A stretch of DNA of 9,974 bases. It comes from Chloracidobacterium sp. UBA7659 (lineage in GTDB: Bacteria > Acidobacteriota > Blastocatellia > Pyrinomonadales > Pyrinomonadaceae). The translations under genes and the position numbers were made by a program. The DNA lies in NCBI GenBank assembly GCA_002483395.1, contig DLHV01000033.1:18041-28014 (forward strand), read 5' to 3'. Positions 1-7,400 of the stretch are shown here, piece after piece. Each line of letters opens with the position of its first letter. Position 1 is the first letter of the stretch. The notes beneath the pieces are model-generated. The model worked only from the letters and a program-made list of their open reading frames with translations. It had not been told where the DNA came from and ran no database searches.

Positions 1-633
1 GAATTCAACCGGTACACAATGCCCGCTCTCAAGCTTGATGTGCGTTAGTACAACAAAGATCTGGGCCTTTCCCTTGATCCAAAACGGGCTTCTGCCGCGG
101 GCCGAATAAACCTGGCCGTACGCTTTTGTGCCGACCGGAATGACAACGTAACGCAAGCCTGCCGGAGGCGGCGACACCGGCTCAAACTTTTGCTCGGTTC
201 TCGTTTCCGTTTTCTTTACGGATTCGGACGAGACCTTAGTGACATTGCTCATCGCGCCGTCCGTCAGCGTTTGGGAACCGGATCTCGAATCTGTTTCCGT
301 TTCGGTTGAGGACAACGTTCGGGTGCTGGTGCTTGTTTCACCGCCCGGCCTGCCGACGATTAAGCCGTAAACGTTCTCGATAATAGTAAATTGGACCCAA
401 TCGTTACTATTATTCGGACTGCTGTTCACGACCGTCTCAACCTTTATCTTGAACCTGGTTTTGTCAGGCAGCTCGTACGCCACTGCGGTACTCGGCAAAT
501 TGCCCTGTCTACCGGCCGCAAGACATTCGGCGCCGTTGCAAAAGCACTGTGCAAATATGTGCTGCGCCGCAAACAGAACAAGTAATGCGACGGCGGCACG
601 CATGGTGAAAAAAAGCAAGTGGGCATTCGTCAT
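1..633 (-). CDS. Exported Ser/Thr-rich protein of unknown function, partial (C-terminus beyond left edge)
   Basis: The minus strand is open from the ATG at 633-631 to the window edge without a stop, giving 211 codons. I do not recognise the family. Residues 1-29 look like a signal peptide: a hydrophobic core (AVALLVLFAA) follows an Arg and ends in IFAQ just before Cys30, so export and type I cleavage near IFA/Q are likely. The -3 to -1 residues do not make a good lipobox. Cys30, Cys32 and Cys37 cluster after the cleavage site. Residues 50-98 look like a folded beta-rich segment. Residues 100-148 are about half Ser/Thr with Glu and Lys, a likely flexible or surface linker. A second folded-looking segment (from about 155) continues to the edge. 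A GGAG 10 nt before the ATG supports this start; an in-frame ATG at residue 11 (603-601) is the alternative and would give a more compact signal peptide. It is divergent from the repressor gene on the right. Confidence 0.72.
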   Translation of the reverse strand, partial: MTNAHLLFFTMRAAVALLVLFAAQHIFAQCFCNGAECLAAGRQGNLPSTAVAYELPDKTRFKIKVETVVNSSPNNSNDWVQFTIIENVYGLIVGRPGGETSTSTRTLSSTETETDSRSGSQTLTDGAMSNVTKVSSESVKKTETRTEQKFEPVSPPPAGLRYVVIPVGTKAYGQVYSARGRSPFWIKGKAQIFVVLTHIKLESGHCVPVEF

Positions 634-643
634 TATCGATTTT

Positions 644-647
644 CTCC
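644..647 (-). promoter_or_regulatory. Ribosome binding site deciding the start of the left-edge exported protein
   Basis: Read on the minus strand, GGAG lies 10 nt before the ATG at 633. It favours that start over the in-frame ATG at 603, which has no comparable motif at the right distance. Confidence 0.45.
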
Positions 648-767
648 AAAAGTTTTCGTTCTAAATCGCGAGATATCCTCTGCAGTACGGACATGAACTA
701 GAGAAGATCACTTTCAGCGGGGAGAAAAACAATCCGTTTCGGAGCATTTAATTTGTAAAACGGGTCT

Positions 768-1433
768 ATGTCAAGAACAAAACTCATACAACCGGTAATT
801 CAACAAAATCATATGGCAAATGACCAGCGTGAGTTTGCCAATCAGCGGATATGTAGTAATATCACGATAGTCGACGAAAAGAAACGGTCGTTGTTTTTTA
901 TGGAAGGTTTCACAAAAAGGCTGCAGCAATCATTCGACTTCGGTTCAATGGCGGAGATAGCTCGCAGATTAGGTATCCCACATGCGACAATCCGTAACTA
1001 TTTTCAGGGTCGACTGCCGGCTCCGGATGTTCTGATCAAAATAGCGAATGAAACGAACGTATCTTTGAATTGGCTGTTGATCGGAACCGGCCCAATGTAC
1101 GTCGGCGATCCAAAGACACTGAGTCTGGGAACGCTGTTTGATCGCCGGATAGAAGAAATCATTGACGAAAAGTTCCGCACACGAACGCATGACGGTGTTC
1201 GGGATCTCGGTGCCGTTGACGCAAACCCTGACTTTGACGTCGAGTCCGCCGTCGCAAAATATGGCGACCCGCAACAGGTGATGAGCGAATGGTTCAAACA
1301 CGAGAGCCGTGATTACCCAGACGACTTTGGCGTCGTCTTCTTTCAAGGTTGGGAGAGTTTTACGCCAGACGAAAAGCTCGACGCCGTCCGCGATGCAAAA
1401 AAAGTCCTCGACCGCACATTAAAGAAAAAGTGA
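768..1433 (+). CDS. CI-type phage repressor with N-terminal helix-turn-helix, no self-cleavage domain
   Basis: This is a DNA-binding repressor of the bacteriophage CI / XRE type. Residues 48-111 match the fold: FTKRL, then the helix-turn-helix around MAEIARRLGIPHATIRNYF, then the typical ending SLNWLLIGTGPMY. The remaining 110 residues are charged and mostly helical in character. No S24/LexA-type Ser-Lys peptidase motif is visible, so it should not cleave itself. The ImmA-type protease gene starts 31 bp downstream and is the likely means of inactivation (inference from ImmR-ImmA and related pairs). The start is uncertain. The longest frame begins at 768, but its first 44 residues are polar, unlike the rest and lie outside the domain. 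The ATG at 900 (MEGFTKRLQQ) would give a 177-residue protein beginning right at the domain. Neither has a convincing Shine-Dalgarno. The gene is divergent from the exported protein on the left. Confidence 0.85.
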   Translation: MSRTKLIQPVIQQNHMANDQREFANQRICSNITIVDEKKRSLFFMEGFTKRLQQSFDFGSMAEIARRLGIPHATIRNYFQGRLPAPDVLIKIANETNVSLNWLLIGTGPMYVGDPKTLSLGTLFDRRIEEIIDEKFRTRTHDGVRDLGAVDANPDFDVESAVAKYGDPQQVMSEWFKHESRDYPDDFGVVFFQGWESFTPDEKLDAVRDAKKVLDRTLKKK

Positions 1434-1444
1434 GGGCTATATTT

Positions 1445-1483
1445 TTGCATCCGAAGTTGCATCTATGGTATGGTATCTCATAC
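1445..1483. promoter_or_regulatory. Possible operator/promoter between repressor and ImmA-type protease
   Basis: The gap holds a direct repeat, TTGCATC at 1445-1451 and 1457-1463, spaced 12 bp. It is followed by an inverted repeat, GTATG (1468-1472) and CATAC (1479-1483). The first TTGCAT could act as a -35 box. If so, the protease would start at the ATG at 1516 rather than 1465. The arrangement suits autoregulation by the repressor, but the arms are short and chance is possible. Confidence 0.25.
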
Positions 1484-1965
1484 GCGGAATAATTGAAACG
1501 CAAACTCCCATTACAATGCTTTTCTTCCTCGACAAAATCTCTCGGCTGCGTTGTCCCTGGAACCAAAAACCGTTGACTCAGGACGATTTCTATCGCCTGT
1601 GCAAACAAAACAATGTCACTGTACAGGAAATGCCTCTGCGAGTGAGTGGGTTCTATTATTGCCTGCTTGGCCGGCATTACATAGCTATCGATACCCGTTT
1701 GCGGCATCACAATAAACTGTTCGTCATGTTTCACGAATTCGCACATTTCCTGATGCACGCGCCTGACACCGGCGTCACAGCCAACTTCCACGGCGTCGGT
1801 AAAAAGAACCGCAAGGAAGCAGAAGCCGACGCGTTCGCTCTCTGCGCGATCATCCCAAAAACGTGGATCGTAAGCCGAACTGTGGCTGAGATCGCGGAGG
1901 AAGAGGGAATTCCCGAAGACATCCTCCGCGAACGCCTTGCTGTTTACGAACTCCGCGGCTGCTGA
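1465..1965 (+). CDS. ImmA/IrrE-family zinc metallopeptidase
   Basis: This is a small zinc protease of the ImmA/IrrE (COG2856, DUF955) family. The zinc motif HEFAH is at residues 90-94, inside the hydrophobic stretch LFVMFHEFAHFLMH. The downstream acidic motif EAEADAFALCAIIP at 118-131 supplies the third ligand, probably Glu120. A C-terminal helical part (140-160, VAEIAEEEGIPEDILRERL) resembles the usual family tail. Known members (ImmA of ICEBs1, Deinococcus IrrE/PprI) cut a neighbouring XRE-type repressor after DNA damage or another signal. The CI-type repressor 31 bp upstream on the same strand is the obvious substrate (inference). At 166 residues it is a compact member with no added domain. 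The start is uncertain: residues 1-17 are not family-like, and the ATG at residue 18 (position 1516) could be the true start, leaving the repeats at 1445-1483 as its control region. A stand-alone toxin-antitoxin role is the alternative. Confidence 0.9.
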   Translation: MVWYLIRGIIETQTPITMLFFLDKISRLRCPWNQKPLTQDDFYRLCKQNNVTVQEMPLRVSGFYYCLLGRHYIAIDTRLRHHNKLFVMFHEFAHFLMHAPDTGVTANFHGVGKKNRKEAEADAFALCAIIPKTWIVSRTVAEIAEEEGIPEDILRERLAVYELRGC

Positions 1966-2196
1966 TCTCGAACTCGCCGTCTTTCAGACAATTTGCCCTT
2001 GTTAAGTCCTCGGCACCTAAAGCTCAAGAAGGCGCGAATTATTCCGCAACCGGAAATAGCGATCCGTGGCAATTTGCCTGCCATTTGTCGAAGAAAGTTG
2101 CGAATACGATCAGATTTACAACGGCACGTTAGTTGCACTTATTACAATTTAAAGCTTACCAATTCGTTTGATGGATAAGCACAAGGGAGAAGTAAA

Positions 2197-2511
2197 ATGC
2201 GAAATCAAGTAATCGAAACCGGCAAAGAGGGCTTTTTCAAAGGTGCCATACACGCCGCCGAGCACGTTGCTCAAACAGGCCTGAGGGTTGATAGGTTAAA
2301 GGAACGGGCCTCGCACGCCATCGAAGATGGAATGACGGATGCGAGAAGAATAGCTAAGCGCGGGCTTTATGCCGCCGAGGATTTTGTCGATGACACCGCT
2401 CATCTAATTAAAAAAGATCCCTGGCTTTCTGTCGGCGTCACATTCGGTGTTGGCCTTGGACTGGGCGCGACGATCGGGTGGCTCGTCGGCCATAAAACAC
2501 GTGCGCAGTGA
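2197..2511 (+). CDS. ElaB/YqjD/DUF883-like protein with C-terminal membrane anchor
   Basis: This 104-residue protein has a long charged, helical N-terminal part (about 1-73) rich in Ala, Glu, Arg and Lys, followed by one membrane helix at about 77-98. The hinge KKDPWLSVGVTFGVGLGLGA (72-91) matches the C-terminal signature of the ElaB/YqjD/DUF883 family, including the small-residue (glycine zipper-like) helix. Characterised E. coli members are tail-anchored inner-membrane proteins made in stationary phase, and YqjD binds ribosomes. That function is carried over only by family and is not shown here. GGGAG at 2185-2189, 7 nt before the ATG, fixes the start. It stands alone, 231 bp after the protease gene and 252 bp before the redox operon, so it is probably its own transcription unit. 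The N-terminal two-thirds is the less certain part of the family match. Confidence 0.8.
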   Translation: MRNQVIETGKEGFFKGAIHAAEHVAQTGLRVDRLKERASHAIEDGMTDARRIAKRGLYAAEDFVDDTAHLIKKDPWLSVGVTFGVGLGLGATIGWLVGHKTRAQ

Positions 2512-2533
2512 TGTAGCTGGCCGCCTTTTTTTT
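2487..2533 (+). terminator. Possible intrinsic terminator of the DUF883-like gene
   Basis: CGGCCA (2487-2492) can pair with TGGCCG (2518-2523). Two bases later comes a run of eight T (2526-2533). The 25-nt loop is long and the left arm overlaps the end of the coding sequence, so the call is tentative. The T-run placement is what favours it. Confidence 0.38.
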
Positions 2534-2599
2534 GTTAAGTACTTGGGATTCACCGCAAGAAGAGCGGGCTAAGCACCTTGGCGGAGAGGGCTTGCGGGT

Positions 2600-2630
2600 G
2601 CGGACTGTCGGAAACTTTTCCCCGGTCTGC
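2600..2630 (+). other. Hairpin in the leader of the redox operon
   Basis: GCGGAC (2600-2605) pairs with GTCTGC (2625-2630, one G-T pair). Within it GGAA (2610-2613) pairs with TTCC (2618-2621) around the loop ACTT. There is no T-run after it, so it is not an intrinsic terminator. It could be RNA structure in a long leader or simply chance in GC-rich sequence. No known riboswitch class was recognised. Confidence 0.25.
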
Positions 2631-2710
2631 GTCGCACGGTAAAGCTGTATCTGATTAAGGAAGCATGGACAAATGTCCGGCGTTCGCGAGCGGAAAGAAC
2701 GAAAACAAGA

Positions 2711-2727
2711 CAATTAACGCTTAATTG
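2711..2727. promoter_or_regulatory. Perfect 17-bp inverted repeat, candidate operator of the PFOR operon
   Basis: CAATTAA and TTAATTG flank the three bases CGC, a perfect 7+3+7 palindrome centred 45 bp before the ATG of the first operon gene. TTGACC (2725-2730), the best -35-like hexamer here, overlaps the right arm. A protein bound at the palindrome would therefore block or recruit polymerase. The sequence does not match the FNR/CRP or Rex consensus, and I do not recognise the regulator. Confidence 0.42.
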
Positions 2728-2763
2728 ACCGGGTTGATCGGTAAATGGTCTTGATACTGTAAT

Positions 2764-4392
2764 ATGACCAGCTTAAAAACGGACCTTACTTCGAAAGCGG
2801 ACCTGCAGGAGCATGGTTCGGGCACTGGCTCGACCCGCGGGAAGCGGCCGGTTTACATCGATTTTTTCCCACCCTGCAATAATGCCTGTCCGGCGGGAGA
2901 AGACATACAAGGCTGGCTCGCACTTGCTCAAGCCGGACATTACTTCGATGCCTGGAAAAAATTAACCGAAGATAATCCGATGGCTGCGATCCATGGCCGG
3001 GTCTGCTACCACCCGTGCGAAAGCTCTTGTAACAGGGGTTTTGTGGACAGCCCGGTCAGCATCCATGCTGTTGAGCGATTCCTGGGTGACATGGCGATAG
3101 CGGAAGGATGGAAGTTTCCGGAAAACGAAGCAAAAAGCGGCAAACGCGTACTAATCATTGGCGCCGGCCCGAGCGGGTTGTCGGGAGCCTATCATCTTGC
3201 CCGTTTGGGACACGAAGTAAATATTTTTGAAGCCGGACCCATTGCGGGCGGTATGATGAACTTTGGCATTCCCGCCTATCGTCTTCCGCGAAACGTAATC
3301 CGCGCCGAGATCAAGCGGATCGAAGACATGGGAGTCGAGATCAAGCTGGATCATAAAGTCACGGACGTGATGGCCGAAAAGAACGAAGGCGGCTTTGACG
3401 CTGTGTTTATTGCTATCGGAGCACACATCGGCAAGAAAACCGATATACCCGCCAGGGACGCGAGCAAGATCCTCGACGCCGTCACCTTTCTGAAAGACGT
3501 CGAACTTGGCCTAAAACCACAGATCGGAAGACGAGTTGCCATTTACGGCGGCGGCAATACCGCGATGGATGCCGCAAGGACCGCAAAGCGTTTGGGTGCG
3601 GAAGAAGCGCTCATCATCTACAGACGCGACCGCGAACACATGCCTGCCCACGACTTTGAAGCCGACGAAGCGTTGAGCGAAGGCATAAAGATCCACTGGC
3701 TGAGAACCATCAAAAACCTGGACTCGACTTCTCTGACCGTCGAAAGGATGGAGATCGAAGACGGGAAACCGGTCCCGACCGGCGAATTTGAAACGCTCGA
3801 GGCGGACTCTGTCATTCTCGCCCTGGGACAGGCGACAGAGACCGAATTTTTGAGTGGAATTGAGGGAATTGAGTTCACGGATGACGGAACCGTTGTCGTA
3901 GATAAACAAATGATGACCGGCCATCCGGGTATATTTGCCGGCGGAGACATGGTTCCCAGCGAGCGCACCGTAACCATTGCGACAGGCCACGGCAAGAAAG
4001 CCGCGCGCAATATCGATGCGTGGCTCGGCCAAAATATCTACGAAAAAGTACCGAACAATCCGCTGGTTGCGGTAGAACAATTGCACGTATGGTACCGGAC
4101 AAATGCCGATGCGAGACAGCAAGCCCATGTTGAACCTGACGTTGCGGTGATCGGATTTAACGAGATCGTTGCCGGGCTTTCAGAAGCCGAAGCCCGTTAC
4201 GAGATACAGCGGTGTTATTCCTGCGGAAACTGTTTTGAATGCGACGGCTGTTTCGGCGCGTGCCCTGAAAATGCGGTGATCAAGCTTGGAACCGGCAAAC
4301 GGTATGAATTCGATTACAAGCTTTGCACCGGGTGCGCGGTTTGCTACGAACAATGCCCGTGTCACGCGATCGATATGATAGCCGAACCATGA
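2764..4392 (+). CDS. GltD-like FAD/NAD(P)-dependent oxidoreductase with C-terminal ferredoxin domain
   Basis: This flavoprotein has the build of the glutamate synthase small subunit but is longer (542 residues). Residues 28-110 form the N-terminal Fe-S domain, with Cys38, 42, 81, 85 and 89. An FAD-binding GAGPSG sits at 133-138, an NAD(P)-binding GGGNTA at 262-267, and the second FAD motif GIFAGGDM at 389-396. After a linker, residues 484-531 form a two-cluster ferredoxin domain: Cys484, 487, 490, 493, 496 and 500-Pro, then Cys521, 524, 527 and 531-Pro. No glutamate synthase large subunit is nearby. The next gene, 10 bp on, is PFOR, so it more likely moves electrons between PFOR-reduced ferredoxin and NAD(P)H, as NfnB/SudA-type relatives do (inference). 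The ATG at 2764 has no Shine-Dalgarno. The next in-frame Met lies at residue 73, beyond the first cysteine pair, so the start is probably right. GATACT at 2753-2758 could be a -10 box giving a nearly leaderless message. It is expected to be cytoplasmic. Confidence 0.9.
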   Translation: MTSLKTDLTSKADLQEHGSGTGSTRGKRPVYIDFFPPCNNACPAGEDIQGWLALAQAGHYFDAWKKLTEDNPMAAIHGRVCYHPCESSCNRGFVDSPVSIHAVERFLGDMAIAEGWKFPENEAKSGKRVLIIGAGPSGLSGAYHLARLGHEVNIFEAGPIAGGMMNFGIPAYRLPRNVIRAEIKRIEDMGVEIKLDHKVTDVMAEKNEGGFDAVFIAIGAHIGKKTDIPARDASKILDAVTFLKDVELGLKPQIGRRVAIYGGGNTAMDAARTAKRLGAEEALIIYRRDREHMPAHDFEADEALSEGIKIHWLRTIKNLDSTSLTVERMEIEDGKPVPTGEFETLEADSVILALGQATETEFLSGIEGIEFTDDGTVVVDKQMMTGHPGIFAGGDMVPSERTVTIATGHGKKAARNIDAWLGQNIYEKVPNNPLVAVEQLHVWYRTNADARQQAHVEPDVAVIGFNEIVAGLSEAEARYEIQRCYSCGNCFECDGCFGACPENAVIKLGTGKRYEFDYKLCTGCAVCYEQCPCHAIDMIAEP

Positions 4393-4402
4393 AGGCGAAA
4401 TA

Positions 4403-7400
4403 ATGAGACCTGATAAACAAAAAGCCGTCACGCTTGACGGAAACGAGGCGGCCGTTTATGTAGCTTACCGCGTCAATGAAGTATGCGCCATCTACCCGAT
4501 CACTCCTTCGTCGGCGATGGCGGAATTTGCGGATGAATGGTCGGCAAAGGACATAAAGAACATCTGGGGCAATGTGCCGGAAGTTATTGAAATGCAAAGT
4601 GAAGCCGGAGCTGCGGGAACCGTTCACGGAGCTTTGCAGACTGGGTCGCTTACGACCACGTTTACGGCGTCACAAGGCTTGATGCTGATGCTGCCGAACA
4701 TGTACAAGATCGCGGGGGAGCTTACGCCGACAGTCTTTCATGTGGCCGCACGATCGCTGGCGGCGCAGGGATTGTCGATATTCGGCGATCATCAGGATGT
4801 AATGGCCGCGCGAACGACGGGATTTGGGCTGCTGGCCTCAGCGAGCGTGCAGGAAGCACACGACATGGCGCTGATCGCTCAGGCAACTACGCTGCGGTCA
4901 CGAATTCCGTTTATCCATTTCTTTGACGGGTTCAGAACGTCTCACGAAGTAAACAAAATCGATTTTCTGTCTGACCAACAGATACGCGAAATGATCGATG
5001 ACGAACTTGTTTTCGATCATCGAAACAGAGCCCTTAATCCGGATAAACCGTTTATTCGCGGTACCGCTCAAAACCCCGATGTCTACTTCCAGGGCCGTGA
5101 GACCGTAAACGCCTTTTACGCGACGGTTCCCTCAATTTTGAAACGGGAGATGGAACGGTTTCGCGATCTTACTGGACGGGAATATGCGCCGGTCAGATAT
5201 TACGGGGCACCAGACACCGAGAGAATAATTGTGATCATGGGTTCCGGCGTCGAGACGGCGGCTGAGACGGCTGCGTTCCTTGCTCAAAACGGCGATAAAA
5301 CTGGCGTCGTACAAATTACTTTATATCGGCCGTTTCCCGCCGATGATTTTATTTCCGCTTTTCCTTCCACGACAAAGAGTATTGCGGTTCTGGACAGAAC
5401 GAAGGAACCCGGTGCATCGGGAGAGCCGCTGTACCAAGACGTGATGGTTACTTTTGCGGAAGCGGCGGCGAAAGGGCAAGTAAGATCGATGCCCCAAATT
5501 GTCGGCGGACGCTACGGATTGTCTTCGAAAGAGTTCACGCCGGCGATGGTAAAAGCGGTGTTCGACAATTTGAACGCCGAGACACCAAAGAATCATTTCA
5601 CTGTCGGGATTATCGATGATGTCGGGCTTACCAGCCTTTCGGTCGATTACGGTTTCAGGCTGGACGAATCGGATTGGACACAGGCTCTGTTCTTTGGTCT
5701 GGGCGCGGATGGAACGGTCGGCGCTAATAAAAACAGCATTAAGATCATCGGCGAAAATACCGATCTTTTTGCCCAAGGTTATTTTGTTTATGACTCGAAA
5801 AAATCCGGTGCGAAAACGGTCTCGCATCTTCGTTTTGCGAAAAATCCTATCAAGGCCCCGTACTTGATCACATCCGCGGATTTTATTGCCTGTCATCAAT
5901 TCAACTTCGTCGAAAAAGAGGAAATGCTGAAATGGGCAAAACCGGGAGCAACTTTTTTATTAAACAGCCCATATGGTGTTGAAGAGGTTTGGGAACGTCT
6001 TCCGTTGCCGGTGCAGCAAATCATTCTGGACAAAAAAATTAGGCTGTTCGTGATCGATGCCGCTGATGTTGCCAGAAAGACGGGCATGGCCGGAAGGATC
6101 AATACGATCATGCAGACCTGTTTCTTTGCTCTGTCGGGCGTGCTTCCCATGGCCGAGGCGATCGCCGAGATCAAGAAGAGCATTGAAAAGACATATTTTA
6201 AGCGAGGGCTGTCGGTCATAGAAAAAAACTTCAATGCGGTGGACCAGACCCTGGAGAACTTGTTTGAGGTAAAGACGCCGACGAAAACCACTGCAAAGGA
6301 GCGCATGACCTCAATAATCTCCGATGAAGCTCCGGAGTTTGTCCGCAGCGTAACGCAAATGATGATAGCCGGACGCGGAGACGATATTCCTGTGAGCGCA
6401 CTGCCGGTAGATGGGACGTATCCGAACGGCACGTCGAAGTGGGAAAAAAGAAATGTCTCAAGCCGCGTCGCGGTGTGGGAGCCGGACATCTGTATTCAAT
6501 GCGGTAACTGCAGTTTCGTCTGTCCGCACAGCGTGATCCGGGCAAAGTTTTTTCACAAAGACTATCTTGATGACGCCCCGGAGGGTTTCAAATCGGCGCC
6601 GATCAACGCCAGAGGTTTTCCGGAGACAAAATACTCACTGCAGGTTTATCTTGAAGACTGTACGGGATGCAACCTGTGTTATGAGGTTTGCCCGGTCGAT
6701 GAGCGCACCGGAGCCAAGCGGCGAGCCATTAACCTTGCGGAAAAACCTGAAGGTTTGGAAGCGGAACGAGAAAAGATCGGATATTTTGAAAAGCTTCCGC
6801 AAAATGAAAAACCGGAAGTGGACTTTTCGACCGTCCACGGCGTGCAGTTTCTTGAACCGCTTTTTGAATTCTCTGGTGCCTGTGCAGGCTGTGGTGAAAC
6901 ACCGTACATAAAGGTGCTGACCCAATTGTTCGGCGACCGGCTCTTGGTAGCGAACGCGACGGGATGCTCATCTATTTACGGCGGCAATTTGCCGACCACA
7001 CCATGGACATCGAACTCTGCCGGACAAGGGCCGGCCTGGTCAAACTCTTTATTTGAAGACAACGCCGAATTCGGTTTAGGCATGCGGCTTACGGCCGATA
7101 AACAACTAAGTACCGCCCACCAGCTGTTAAATATTCTCAGGCCGCAGTTGGACGATCAGCTTGTGGATGAACTTACCAATGCCCCGCAGCATCTGGAAAG
7201 CGAGATCAAGGCACAGCGGGAACGTGTAAATCAATTAAAGGAAAGGCTCGGGCAAATTGACGGTCAGGACGCAAAACACCTGCTGTCGCTTGCCGATCAA
7301 CTCGTGCATCGCAGTGTTTGGCTGATCGGAGGCGATGGATGGGCCTATGACATCGGTTCCGGCGGATTGGACCACGCTTTGGCCAGCGGCCGAAACGTCA

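Noticed and set aside
391..694. Short frames on both strands around 391-694
   Set aside because: They are shadows of the edge-truncated minus-strand gene, which explains the region with a signal peptide and a ribosome binding site.
1993..2178. 61-codon plus-strand frame in the gap after the protease gene
   Set aside because: It has a TTG start without a ribosome binding site, an unusually basic composition and no domain. The gap also holds CAATTTGCC twice (near 1990 and 2070) and a small TTCCG-CAAC-CGGAA stem, which are too weak to call.
2438..2713. 91-codon minus-strand frame over the operon leader
   Set aside because: It overlaps the DUF883-like gene and the leader hairpin, and it encodes a Cys/Arg/Ser-rich sequence with no recognisable domain.
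3511..4128. 205-codon minus-strand frame
   Set aside because: It is antisense to the GltD-like gene, whose motifs are continuous across it.
2764..4392. Assignment as gltD (glutamate synthase small subunit)
   Set aside because: No large subunit is nearby, the protein has an added ferredoxin domain, and the gene is coupled to nifJ.
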